A stretch of DNA of 64,000 bases from Symsagittifera roscoffensis (Eukaryota > Xenacoelomorpha > Acoela > Convolutidae): NCBI RefSeq assembly GCF_963678635.1, contig NC_087070.1, positions 2,430,854 through 2,494,853 on the forward strand, read 5' to 3'. The translations under genes were made by a program, and so were the position numbers. Under the pieces are notes generated by a model. That model searched no databases, had not been told where the DNA came from, and worked only from the letters and a program-made list of their open reading frames with translations. Of this stretch, positions 34,363 through 46,625 are shown in pieces. The first letter of the stretch is position 1. The number at the start of each line of letters is the position of its first letter.

Positions 34363-35462
34363 ATTACTTGGAGCAATAAATTTCTCTTACAATACTTCTT
34401 CATGCTGTATAATCATATTATATAACCATAAAAACTACTGATAAAAATATACGCAAGTCGTCTCTGACATCAAAATCAGCAGTAATTTTCAAAATTTTTG
34501 TAAAATTTAAAATTAATGAATAAAAAATACAAAACTTTGTTAGTAGTAAAATTAAAGTTTGTTTTTTTTTTCAAATTATCAGAGTTCCTTGTCTCTCAGT
34601 GGACCTAATTCTTTCACCCTTCTCTCCATCCTTTCATCCTTGTTTTCTCACCATAAAGACTAACATAATTATTCGAAAACTAATATCATTTAATTTTATA
34701 ATATTTATATCAACTCTTTCTAAATTTTTTAATCTTTCACTGAACTTAAACTTTATACATAATTTTTATCAAATCTTATCCTTGCTTTGTAGTAATCTCA
34801 AATCCACTTAAACCAGATCATCAAGGCTAACCTTGGATGTTTTTTAAAATTTTTATTTTAATTTTTATTTCGTTCTAAAAACTTGATCATCAAGGCTTTC
34901 CTTGAATCAATCAGAACAATTTTAATCTCCACACTTCTTAGAAAACAGTGTCTAACGGCTTCAAAGGTCGATTCACTCTCCAACCCTTATCAACAGCCAA
35001 GGAGTAAACAGTATCTTCGAGTAAACAGTGAAGAACTTCGAATACTAAATCTTCACTTGAGCACCTCCTCTTTGCTGACCCATGCTAAAACATCATAAAC
35101 TAAAGACCTATGACAGTACCCAACGATCTGCTTGTGTCCTAACTGTACTTGAACATTGTGCGTTGATTTACTTTTCTCCAATCTTGATCACAAAATCACA
35201 ACCCTGAGTGATATTACTAAGTTTTTTTTTCAAAATAAACCTTAGCTACCGAGAAAGTAAAACATCGTTCTAACGAAATGATATACTCTCTTTGGAACCC
35301 GTCAATCTGGACAATATCTGCCCCAAGATTAGGATAACCCCACAAAAAATTAAGAACTAACAGTTTAGGAAAAAAACTCTAACCCCTGGATTTTGCAACC
35401 ATCATTCTGAATCTTTTGTGTAGGGATAGTTAAGTCAAAAAACAATCAATAATACTATACAA
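34363..35462 (+). other. Leader of element 2 with paired hairpins
   Basis: No ORF is supported. It has hairpins at 34816-34839 and 34885-34908 of the form GATCATCAAGG..CCTTG(G/A)AT, matching those in element 1, and shares words with the element 1 leader from 34800 on. There is no clear primer-binding TGG immediately after the LTR remnant. Confidence 0.5.
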
Positions 35463-37340
35463 TTGTTTAATATAAAACACAAGATACGATGTGTTAATCA
35501 CACCACACAAGCAAAAAACAGGATATATCATATCGAAAAAACAAACGGGAAAAAAGGCAAGTATAACAAAACAAAAACTAATTATTCAACAAAATCTTTC
35601 CAAAACACGAAACGCAGCTTTGGAATCCGACACAACTACAATACAAAAAATCCAGGATCTAAACAACTCAATCGGGAAAACAATCCAGTAAACGACCAAA
35701 AACCTTCTTGTGAACCAGATTCACAATAAACACTAAACGCAGAATAGAAATTACATATCTTCGAAAGCCGGCATGACTCTGTAATTGGAATCAAATAATA
35801 CCGCCTTCTGAAAGTTACACAATAACTGTAAACCCACACAAAAAACGATTCAATACGACAAAAAGTCCAAAGATGGCTCTATCCTTCCCTCTGTTTTTCA
35901 CCCACAAAGCGATCCTGATAGAGGATATGTACAACTTTGTCACAATTTAGTTGCAACTTCATTTGAAAGAGGAAACAGCCCATGTAAGCTAGAATTTTCT
36001 GAAGTAAAAACCTGAAGACAAATACTTGATATTGATACTTTATGTATCAGACATCAGTAAAATCATATCACACTATGGTATACGTACTAATAAAATTTTA
36101 CCACCACAATCATCAATCCAATCACCACACCGAATACAAACAGATGAAGTATAATTAAATATCTCAAAAGTTTTCACGGATAATAATGAAACTTTCGAAC
36201 ATCAAAAGTCACAAAGAGCAAACTCAGTCTTCACGAACGATATTTTGCTTTCATTCATAAGTTTGTATCTATGCTAGAATCAAATAATGCTTTTTACATA
36301 TCAGCACCACAATTATCTCGATATACAAAAGTAAGACAAGAAACATATCTTTTTCTCAATTTCTAGACTCAGTTCGTAAAATATTCACTAATACCGATGT
36401 ACCACAATTGTTAATAGATAATTTAAAAAATCCTAGCATGGTTCATAGTGGACTTTTTTCAACACAACTTTTATTTATTATCAACAGACAAAATTCTCCG
36501 ACCACAAATCAAAAAACAGTATTAGCAGACAAAACAGATTGTGCATGGGATCTTGAATGATCTCATATATTTTTGTTTGATATTTCTAACGATACATCAA
36601 GTGCACCATTTACAACTGTCTCTATACGCAAAGGTTATCGAAAAGTAACTCCACTGACAACAGATACAACACCTTGAACTATAACACAAGGTTTAATGAT
36701 CGAACAAGTAAGAATTCTTTAAACACAACATTTATAAACACACAAGAAACCCTTAATGGAACTAGAAACCTGACAAAACAAGAAATTCAAACTCCATCAC
36801 ACTTGGCAAATGAAAAAGTAACAGAGACAATAAGTACAACAACACAACAAAGCATTTCTCCTATTGATCCAACTTTCACAACACCACATAACAAATATAT
36901 TCCTTTTGCACAAACAACATTACAATCAACAGTGAAATCCTCCGTTATCCCAAAATACTCCCAAATAGACTATAAAATATAGAATCTTCAAAAGTTTTTT
37001 TTACAGAATATATAGAAAATATACAACACCTTAACTCACAGAGAGCAAATTCGATGTTAATAAACGACGTTTTATCAATTATCTATAGCTATCTATCTAT
37101 ACTAAACCTGAAAGAATCAAAAGGCGATTCAACAACTCACCACAATGATCGAAATATTTCACAACACAAAAATAAACAAAATTAAAACCACAATTTAGTA
37201 GTACAGAAGTAGTCTACAAATCAAAACAACTTCAAACCCCCCATATTTTGATAACACGCGAACTTCAGAAAAACAAACAAACCACATATACTGTGAAAGC
37301 ACAGTTGACGAAAGTGACGCAGAAAAACCCACTTATCATC
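35463..37340 (+). pseudogene. gag: gag remnant of element 2 (core deleted, part duplicated)
   Basis: The basic N-terminal part (35463-35729) aligns with element 1 gag. Later pieces include 36674-36982, with TTTQQSISPIDP, matching the element 1 stretch near 10920-10950. The segment with the NSQRANS and SYLSIL words occurs twice, at about 36200-36290 and 37000-37120, showing an internal duplication. The capsid-like core with the AAQKWFS motif and the CCHC knuckle of element 1 are absent. Confidence 0.65.
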
Positions 37341-39640
37341 AGCATGCTTAATTAAGAACTTGCATATAAAACACAGAGTGAACCGAATTATTACCTAAAG
37401 GATATTATCAGTTCTTTTTCTCAAACCACCAAGAAAACACAAACTAAACTCCATATATAATTGAAACTAAAACAAGTACAGTAAATCTATAACAAAAAAC
37501 AGCAAATAACTTATTACCACCAAAAAAACTCGCACGATCCCACTTCTTTTAGAAAATCCAAAACAAAAAAAATTTCAACTACCAAACTTAGAAAAAATTT
37601 TGGCGCGAAATCAAATCATATTAACATATCAACTCGGAAGGAAGTTTTAATACCTGTATGCGAAAACTCTATCAATGAAGTACATCAATATCAAATTGAT
37701 CAAAGTTAACAAGAGATATATACGTCCAAACTTAAAAACTAATTCATTTTAGACTAACGGTTTTTTAGAGTAACAATTTCATCCGTCAAATATGCTAAGA
37801 AAATAAACACAGATAGAATATCCTTACAAACTGTGTACAAACATTCGCCATTTAAAATTAAATTACTTTTAGACTTTTCAGGTTTTTGCGAAACAAATGC
37901 AACGTTCACTCTACACAAGAAAGAACATTTAGAGTAAATAATATGATAAATTTGTTTTAGAAATTTGTCGATCAACCATTTTTATTGAAGAATTATCCAT
38001 TAATAATATTACAAATGGTTCAAAGAATACAATTTATTTCGCAAAAACTCCTTTTTCAAGCCAACGTCTCAAATGAAATCTGAAAATATACAATAGAACA
38101 ACAACAATTTCTAACAATGTTCAATATTTAACAGTCTCGAATCAACCAACAAGAATTTGAACAATAAGCAGAGTTGTTATTAAAATACCCAATGGTTTGG
38201 GCTACATCTAATTATGATGTTCTTAAAAAATCTTTCACCACTACACCTTCCACTTAAACCTGACGCAATTTTCAAGAAACAACGCCTTAGTAAAACACCA
38301 ATTTACTTAAGAAAAAAGTTAACAGACATTCATAAACAAAAGAAAATTATTTCACCTTTACCAATAGCGTCATTAACATCGCTAGAGGCGAATCAATAAA
38401 AACTTTTCTAGATGCAAGATATCTTAATTTCAAAATTGATTAATCAACATGCAATTGGCCAATAGAACCAATACAAGAAAAAAAACCGCGAAAATAACAG
38501 AAAAATATTATCCCACTGCCGGTATGGATAGCGCATACCATCAAATGTTATTAGGCAAACAATCACGTCGACTAACGCAACTCGTCATTGGAAGTCAACA
38601 ATAAGAATTCAAAAGATTTTTTTAATGTATATCCATAGAACCAGCAGCATTTTCAGCTTTTATTAGTAAAATTTTTCGACAATAAGTGTCAACAAAATCG
38701 TTATTTAGACAAAATTTTCATACAGTCACAAACATAAAGCTTAAATTAAAGCTAAACCTAAAGTTTTAGATAAATATCACCAAATCTTGTTAAAATAAAA
38801 CATGAAAGTAAGCCCAGATAAAAAAAAATTTCCTTTACTCGTGTAAAAGTCCTTGGATGCATTATTGAAGGCACTCAATCACTTCTTTAAAATCATGAAC
38901 CGATGTATTCCTAAAACTCCAACCACCATCGTATAAAAAGAAAATCTAAGAAATTCTTGGAATGTTGAAATTCTTAAGTAAATAAGATTACAAAACTTAA
39001 GTATATCTTAGAACATTTCACCAATTTCTTTGGCAACAAAATATTTTTGAATGGACATTAGAACATCAAAAACGCTTTGACGAAAAAAACTCTCCTCACA
39101 GAACAAATCTCAAACACAACTCCAGACCCAGATCAACCATTCAAGGCTTTGTGCTATGCTTCCAAATTTGGAACTGGCGCAGCACTTTTACACTCATATA
39201 ATTAACATTAAACCTAATATCTGCAAACTCAAGACTTTTTACACAAGCAGAATTCAGACGCTTTACCTTCATTGGAGAATTTACAGCCATAATATAAATA
39301 TTTACGGAATATGCATTCTTTTTCCTTGGATCACAACGTTCAACAATTTTATTCACAGATCATATGATTTTTATTCACATCAAAACCTAATCAAAACCAT
39401 AGATTATGTAGATTACAACTTATTCTAATGAAATTTCCTAACAGACACAATGTTTGGACAGCAGGAAAAAACCTTGTTTCACCAGATATTCTCAACTGTA
39501 ATACACCACCTGAATTAACAACAAGAAAAAAACATTAGAAAATTTACAAAATTCTCCCAAAATCCAAACATCATCATGATTAGAATGTAAATATGCAATA
39601 AAAACTGACTCTGAAGCTAAATTATAATCACCCTAGATTT
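37341..39640 (+). pseudogene. pol: Protease-RT-RNase H remnant of element 2
   Basis: Protease: the ENPKQKKFQLPNLE stretch (about 37550) matches the start of the element 1 protease, but the DFLIDS active-site segment is deleted. RT: LHLPLKPDAIFKKQRLSK (about 38240), a motif A equivalent TAGMDSAYHQML near 38518, PAAFSAFISKIF (about 38645), and a degenerate RYLDKIF (about 38697) where element 1 has YLDDVF. RNase H remnants lie at about 39150-39430. Many stops and frameshifts are present. RT and protease could not work. Confidence 0.7.
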
Positions 39641-42188
39641 TTTCTCTTATATCACGATTGTCAAAAGAACGACTATGGAGTAGATTTACTAGAAAATTAA
39701 TTTTAAGCCAATAATATGTTCATCATGGATAAAAATAACAAACAGCAAAAAACACATAAGCAAAAAACACCAAGCCAGAAATCATTCCCACTAATCTAAA
39801 AGGAAAATTTCGTTGAAACCATAAATTTGACAGGCCACCTCGCCACCCCGCCAAGTGTACTCTAAATTTTACGATGAACAGAATATTCAAGACCCCTTAG
39901 ACAATATACCCTTTCAAGAGATGAATTTAAAAATGTTTTTTTTTTCCAAATACAGAAACAAGGACACTTAGTTTTTTACAAAAAATATCAAGATCTTGAC
40001 CCTGTCATCCGACAACTTAAATCCTGGCACGATATAAAAATAAACTTCTGAATGCCAATAACACAAAATTTGGAGATAAAACCTTATCAATACAACAATT
40101 AATGAATTTTCCGATCTTTTAAAATACCACTCGCAAGACACAAAAGTACCTTGTCTACCAATAAGCTTAATGCTGTTTGCATTTCTCGTGTCACACTCCT
40201 TGCAGAATCAGAAAAAAAACATAATCAAGTTTCACTCATTTTTTTTGTTTTCCAAATGCACCAATTTTGATTAAAAAAATATGTAATAATTGCATAACAC
40301 GTTAAATAAACAAAATTTTGCTTACCAAAAACAATTAGAGGAAAAACAAGACTCTATACAAAAAAATTATTATTTCATTCTAAGTAAAAAAAATATCTCA
40401 GCGGACCCCGACGCACACAGTGCGTCCCGTAGCTTATCCTAGCCATGCTGAGATGAGTCGGATACTCTTGCTACCTGGTCACTTAAAGGGAGCGTGTAGT
40501 GCATACGACATCCCACCTTACGTGACCAGCTTGGATCCTATAGTGGCACCACTCCTATTCAATCCCACTCGTTGGCCCATGGTCATCATAGATAACCCAC
40601 AGGGACAACTTAAAAGGTCTCTGGCTTAGACCGAGGTCTTTGGCTTAGACCGATGAGCATAGCTCATGCACTACTTGGGCAGGAATCTCGTATCGCCAGC
40701 TTTCTTTTCCCTACTCGGGGTTCAACTTTCAGGTCCATACTAACTGGCAACTTAAGATCCTTTAACAATCGCCGGTAACTATAGAACATAGCTACCGCTT
40801 TGAGGGAAGAGTATCCCTAAAACTCCTTTAAACAGAAGGGTTTTTACAAGACTATACAAGCATAGATCTCTGCCGAGCACGGAGCCGTACAAAGTGTCGA
40901 TAGACGTACGGGAAACCCGCCACTGGTTAGATCAATGACAGGAGGGGCATGCGCAAATACAAAGATGTCGGGTATCCCCCAAGGCTCACATTTACCGAAG
41001 CAACGCTCCCCTTGGTTCGCACCTACGTCTCTAAGCACTGGGCAATGCGGCGTGTGACGTTAGCAGAACTGGCCGCGTTTGATGAACCGTCGGTGTTATA
41101 CTGCAAACTCCACACAGTATAACGCGCAGGCAGACAGGAAATACAAATACCTACCCGACAGCTCAAAAGCTCAGACCAATTCCCCAGGATGCACCGGGGT
41201 AGATCCTATGACTGCGGGCCACACGACTTCACCACTCAAGGAGGTGCCACACTAATACATCCCACAGTACTTCATTCTAAGTACTTAATTCTAAGTACTT
41301 CATTTGACACCAAAGGCCGTATATCACCCGTACGTATATAATATTTAAATATATAATACGTAAATAAGGGTAATAATTGATGCATTATCACACTATGTAG
41401 CGCTCAACCCCGTACCTTATTGTAATGCTAATTATGCATACACAATCTTAACGAACATTGGATAGCAAAGTTTGGACTACCAGAAATCCTTGTCACAGAC
41501 AACGGCACAGAATACACAAAAAATGAAATCATTACATTATGTCACCTTTCTAATATCAAACATAAATGCCGAACACCACATGCCCCATGGACAAATGGAC
41601 TAGTTGAAGTCATGTAAAGCTCACTGCAAGAATATCTTCGATGTATCATAATTGGAAACGATAACAGAATGGTCGACAGACACACACAAGGTTATTCTCC
41701 AATAAAATTCTCCAATCACAACAACATTTAAACTATCGCCATATGAAAAATGCACAAGGTTACAAGCAACCTTTAAAGATTGTTACAACTTACTACTTCA
41801 TACACATGATGAGGATCATTTTAACCATACACAAAGTTTGAAACTAGCGTCTGGAACACATACAGACTGGATTCTAAACAAAGACAAAAAAATTCGTAAA
41901 AATATTGCCTGCAAAAAGGCAACCTATCCGAATAGGACCATTTCAAAATTAATCGAAAAACCTACAAATGTTACAGATAAATTTATAGACCAAAATGAAA
42001 AAGAAAATAGAACAGCACCGAAATACATTTTTACCAAACAACCCAAAAGATTACGCCCTTCGCGAATCAACACAATTATACCGTTTACAGGACTAAATAT
42101 GGTTGAAAAAAGCACAGAAAATTTCAAACAACGACAAACACAAAACCTAAATTACTCAACGTTGCAATCCAAAAACTTTCAAAACTAA
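39641..42188 (+). pseudogene. pol: Integrase remnant of element 2 (split by an insert)
   Basis: The pre-integrase spacer is at 39850-40230. The catalytic core lies after the insert: SFDTKGRISP (about 41308, first Asp), LVTDNGTEYTKNE (about 41490, second Asp) and NGLVEVM (Glu at 41606-41608), followed by a TAA two codons later. The C-terminal part at 41838-42188 has KPTNVTDKF. Unlike element 1, the DDE residues are all visible. An imperfect AT palindrome (ACGTATATAATATTTAAATA...) interrupts the core at 41331-41362. Confidence 0.7.
40387..41270. mobile_element. 884-bp GC-richer structured insert of unknown type
   Basis: It is flanked by the direct repeat TTCATTCTAAGTA (40374-40386 and 41271-41283), a 13-bp target duplication. 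A third partial copy follows at 41285-41297. It is clearly GC-richer than its surroundings and has no long ORF (best 69 and 64 codons). It is dense in perfect small hairpins: GACGCAC-ACA-GTGCGTC (40410-40426), two tandem GGTCT-N7-AGACC hairpins (40616-40632, 40635-40651) and ATGAGC-ATA-GCTCAT (40653-40667). The left end has seven A residues. A SINE, a truncated LINE 3' part or a structured-RNA element are options. None is established. Confidence 0.7.
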
Positions 42189-43043
42189 AGCCACAAAAAC
42201 CCTCAAAAACAGTTTCTCAAAAGCAAAGACTTAATCGTAAACTTCAGAAGAAAATTTTAACACGGGAATTTAAAAAACCACGTCAAAATCTCGTTGTAGA
42301 AATCAGCCAAGAGAAGGTTACAGAAGTTTTATCCCAAGTATCACACTAATACTATTAGCCACCATATCTCTTACTAATACTAGATCTAAAAATATGACGG
42401 AAAAAACTCCAGGTCAAAATAAAGCTTAAACCTTACATTCGACAATTTAAATGATTATCACATAAAGTTGCAACCCTCTCCTATAAATCAACATAAATAT
42501 CAACGAATTTGTCTCAATTTATACCCCGCATTTCTCCAAAATAAAAGTTTCATTTCAGCCGAAGGACAAAACTCAACATGATCATTTAGCCTAAAGACAT
42601 GCTAAATCCCCTAAAACTCTTATCTTCAATAAATAAAAGCAAGAACTAGAAAGTTAACACCGAAACACCGAGACTTCCCTTCACCAAAAACTCTCCATGT
42701 CCAACCCACTTGACAAAAACCAATAAAAATTTCGACCACACTTGGCTTCCACTTCGAAAAAATGAAAAAAATTTCGACGAAACAAATCACTTTTCAAAAT
42801 CTTCTTTGCAAATCTTTTTAACAAATTAAAAAGTTCATTTCAATTCTTCTATCACTTTTTTCAACACATTTTCAACTGTGTATTTTTTTCATCACCGACT
42901 TTTTTGAAATTGCGTCCCTCTACTTTATATTTTTTGCACTCCATTTAAAAATTTAAATCACCACGTAAAAACCAACTTCTCTCTTTCTCTCTCTAGAATT
43001 ATTGACCACCTAATTCAGGTACGAAACTTAAACAATTTCATAA
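42189..43043 (+). other. pol end and non-coding pol-env spacer of element 2
   Basis: The first roughly 160 bp may encode the basic tail of Pol (a QKQRLNRKLQKKIL stretch near 42215). The rest looks non-coding and shares with element 1 the GATCATTTAGCCTAAAG block (about 42580) and the TTTCGACCACACTTG..ATTTCGACGAAACAAATCA block (42735-42790). Confidence 0.5.
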
Positions 43044-43229
43044 ATGATACGATCTTTACTAAGTACAAAAGATGTTTTTCTTTTTTTCGTAATTTTCCTC
43101 TCCTGCCTTCTTTCCCTAATTTTAACAATTCCAAAATGCATTAAGGAAATTATAATCACATTGACATTAGCAACATTTTCGTTATTTTCTTTTTCAGAAG
43201 ATTTTTTCAAAGAACATAAACCTAACTAA
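43044..43229 (+). CDS. Small membrane ORF of element 2 (61 aa)
   Basis: It has two hydrophobic stretches: VFLFFVIFLSCLLSLILTI (residues 11-29) and IIITLTLATFSLFSFS (about 36-51), then EDFFKEHKPN. The second half aligns with the 41-residue ORF of element 1 (EDYYKKHK). A TTTTTCAG (43189-43196) lies inside the end of the second stretch and could be a splice acceptor. It may be a signal/anchor of the next ORF or an accessory membrane protein. Confidence 0.45.
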   Translation: MIRSLLSTKDVFLFFVIFLSCLLSLILTIPKCIKEIIITLTLATFSLFSFSEDFFKEHKPN

Positions 43230-44060
43230 TTCAAGGTTTACAACAACATTTCAAATTTACTACCGCACCTCAATAAGAAGGAATCCCCACCAACCACTAC
43301 ATATCAAGACTCCCCGACAACACCTACATCTAGCCAAACAAGGGAACCCCAAACATCAACCTGTATCTCATTTCTAGAAAACCCATACACATTTGGAGAG
43401 AAACATGCATCTTTATCTCAACTATTTTTACCAACCAATTGTCAAGCACACCTATGTGAACCACAATACGAGCCAACTTCTAACTTTCACCCCTCACTCA
43501 AACAAGACCTTTGTTTCAAACCAGACATTTGAGTCGAAGCGAAAAAGTGACAACCACAATAGACAGAAAAATTTTTCACCGCGACAAAATCGAAACCTCA
43601 CAACATTAAGAGTTTATTTCAATATACCCTCATCCCCATCATCGACACCTCTAGATTTCTCAAGTAACACACTACAAAAAAACCTCCTCATCATGTCAAA
43701 ACATTTCTCACCAATATACCCCAAACATTCCATAAGGTTATTCAGGATCAACACCGACTTCCGAAAAGATCTAAAAAAACCTCTCATCCGCCCACTTCAT
43801 CACAGAGACTCTCGCATTGGTTGACATAAAGAATTTTCAAAGGCGAACCAAATTTAGTAAACGACCCGATAGATATCTCATCAGATACCTCTTTATCGTT
43901 ACCAAAAACTCTATCACTTCCATCAACACTTTCACTCACTGGTCCAAACCCAACAATTACATTTCCCATAAACTCCCGAAATCATTTAGACGACAGACAT
44001 CGAGAACTTCAAGGTAAAAGTATACCTTTACGATTAGACTGGAGAACTTTGTAGCACCCC
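43230..44060 (+). pseudogene. Ser/Thr/Pro-rich ORF remnant of element 2
   Basis: This corresponds to 19663-20487 of element 1, with shared words for ENPYTF (about 43378) and LRLDW (about 44028). It is read in several frames (43393-43824, 43817-44017). It is decayed; its function is unknown. Confidence 0.45.
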
Positions 44061-46620
44061 TCCCATTTCTGGCCAGCACCTCAATCGCAATCGGCTCCAC
44101 AATTGTGCACTAAACAAGCAAGAACATCGACACGATATTCATAAAGATAATCAAGAACATACTATACAATTCACTGCCCAAAATAAGTTAACCCTACTTT
44201 TTGAAATAACAGTAAGAATAAATAATTTGGTAAACCATCCACTACCACTATCTCCGCCAATTATAACAACTGAATCCATGGTTCCTCCATTCATCACAAC
44301 AGAACTTATCTACAAATATGATAGATATACGAAGAAGACTAGTGGTTCTATCACAATCTATATCCCCTTTTCAAGAAGATCATACACTTGTATCTTTTAA
44401 TAGTTTTTTCAAAAACAAACAGTTCCCATCCTTGTACATCGTGAATCTGTACATGACACAAACCCTCCCCCCCCCCCCCCGAACAGGCCCACAAGACCTC
44501 TTCGTCACACATTGCGAAGATAAGCAACAAAAAACACTACTTAAATATGCAATTATTCAAGTAATACAATGCGAATAAGAACCACAAAATATGAAATAAC
44601 AGTGATAGTAGCAGCACATTACTCAAAAGCTCGAGCAACAACTTTAACAGGGTATAAATTTACAGCCAGATTCTCAGAAAAAAAGGAAAATGTTTACAAG
44701 TTTCAAAAAGCAATAAAAATAGACGAGATCATGAATATTTTCATCAAAAAAAGGTCGAAAGATTTTCTCATCTTAATTTACGAAGATTGTAAAAACGAAC
44801 AACAACGTTTAAGAAAAGTCACAAATAATAACGAATTTCATACTCGTACACTTTTTTCATACTTTTTTTCAGACTATGTACACCAAGCACAACATTGAAA
44901 AACACCCCAAGGTCATATCAAACTAGATATAAAAGTGCCGTATCATGGCGCCCACGGATAATTAACATACGATCTACACGACTAAGAATGAATGCCATTC
45001 ATTGGAATCAATAATCCATAAAATTGTAACCCTGACACCAAAATTAAAGGCTACCAAGAAACATTGTTTTATGATTGGAAAATCCGTTTAGAAAACGTAC
45101 AATTAACAAGCGAGTTGAAAGAAGATACCATACTGTATTAAGGATTCCGCTTGCCTTTTAAAAATGATCAAGGATATCACGATCCTATTAGACGAACACA
45201 GGCAACCATAGCTTTGTTCCTGAAGACACATGCACCACATTTCAAGTCACTAAAAATCACACAAGAATGAAAAAACTTCACAAAAAAACTTATCGAATCT
45301 ATAGTATTGGAATAAAAATCAACCCTGATCGAATCAGATCAAAACCAAACAGACATAAAAATGATGATGCTGTTGGAAAAAAATTAAGAAGTTTCCAAGT
45401 TTACCCTCAAACAGAGGTAGCATGTATATAATCGAAACCACTTTTTCCGTACACAATATTCGGAATTTTTTGTCGAAAGCGAAAAAAGTTTCTTCAAAAA
45501 AAAACAGGCAAATTAACACTCGATACAATCACCCATATCAAAACAGATATGACGAAAATCTTATGTACCAGTAAAACGTTCTAGAAATTCCGGAAAATTT
45601 GGCAATAAATTTTATCAAGAAAACAAAAACAGTACAAGGTTACAATATTTTTTACTTATGAATTACACTTACTTCGGGAAAACCCACTACGATATTCATG
45701 TTGTTATGAAACCTGATTGTATTTTAACTAGAAATTTTCAAGAAATGTCACTCTCCGAAATAAAACACTTTATCATTTATGTGAACTCGAAAGAACACAA
45801 GTATTACAATCACTCGCTTTAGCAGTACTTAAAAAACCTTACGCAGGAAAGCTATTATCACTCAACTGATCTAACTTCATTGACTATGGAGGAAACTATG
45901 AAGGAAACTTCTTTGGCTTTACACCTGAACTAAAAAAACTTCACCACTTTTTGTTTTTGAAGACAAAAGTTGTAACCAAGGAATTTCTATATTTTATTGT
46001 AGACACACTATAACGACGCACAAACTTTTTTAGTACGGCTGTCCTGTGTGGATGTGAAAATAGCCACAACGTAGTATAGTTTAATCCAAACGAAGATAAA
46101 TGATGTCTTCCCACCCCATATCCTATAATAATGACACCCTGAAGAAAAATTTTACCGAGAGCACACGCGCAATTGCTCGTAATCCAAATATAGACCAACG
46201 ATCAAAAGGAAATTACTTTAAATCCGTCAAAACACATCAATTTCAAACACAATGATTTCAAGAACTCCTCATTAAAATGGATACAACACAAAGACAACCA
46301 ATCGATCAAAATTTAGGAAAATTAGCTGAAACAGCAGACTTCTCCGATATCTAAAGACAAGTCTCTGGCTTACACTTTAAATACATTGAAAACTATAATT
46401 ATCGTAATGGTGAAAAGAACCGTTCATAGGACATTTCATCAAAAAAAATTTAGTTTTGTAAATATCAAAAGATTTTCTCGGATGGCCATACTAAATATTA
46501 GAAAATTGTTTAATTTTATGGGACAACTTTTTTCAACACTAAAAGCAATCTTCAAAACTTGAGCAATACATACTCAAGTAAATCGACAAGCAAGTTCATC
46601 TGAAATATTTTTGCCAGCCT
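43448..46620 (+). repeat. 3.2-kb tandem duplication in element 2, copy A
   Basis: CCTATGTGAACCA at 43451 recurs at 46626 (shift 3175), and homology continues to 48424, where the second copy is cut by polymerase DNA. The block spans the Ser/Thr/Pro ORF and most of env. Its breakpoints differ from those of the 6.2-kb duplication in element 1, so the two events are independent. The copies have diverged more than those in element 1. Confidence 0.85.
44180..46605 (+). pseudogene. env: Envelope remnant 1 of element 2
   Basis: This is the most complete env of element 2. It has the TTELIYKYDRYTKK start region (about 44300), a Cys-rich part (44450-44580) with a 14-C run (44467-44480), the ARATTLTGYKFTARFSEK part (about 44630), then degraded middle and C-terminal parts to 46560. 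The Maverick target site GTAAATA-TCAAAAG is uninterrupted here (46458-46471). Many stops and frameshifts. Confidence 0.65.
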
Positions 46621-46625
46621 TGCCA

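Noticed and set aside
40730-40760. Possible Pol III B box (GGGGTTCAACTTTC) suggesting a tRNA-derived SINE
   Set aside because: The match to the B-box consensus is incomplete and no A box or tRNA fold could be found at the right distance.
40420-41038. Short frames (69 and 64 codons) in the GC-rich insert
   Set aside because: GC-rich sequence gives longer chance frames; they show no domain and the DNA is dominated by hairpins.
40387-41270. Helitron interpretation of the insert (a hairpin followed by CTGA on the minus strand)
   Set aside because: Helitrons insert between A and T without target duplication; this insert has a 13-bp duplication.
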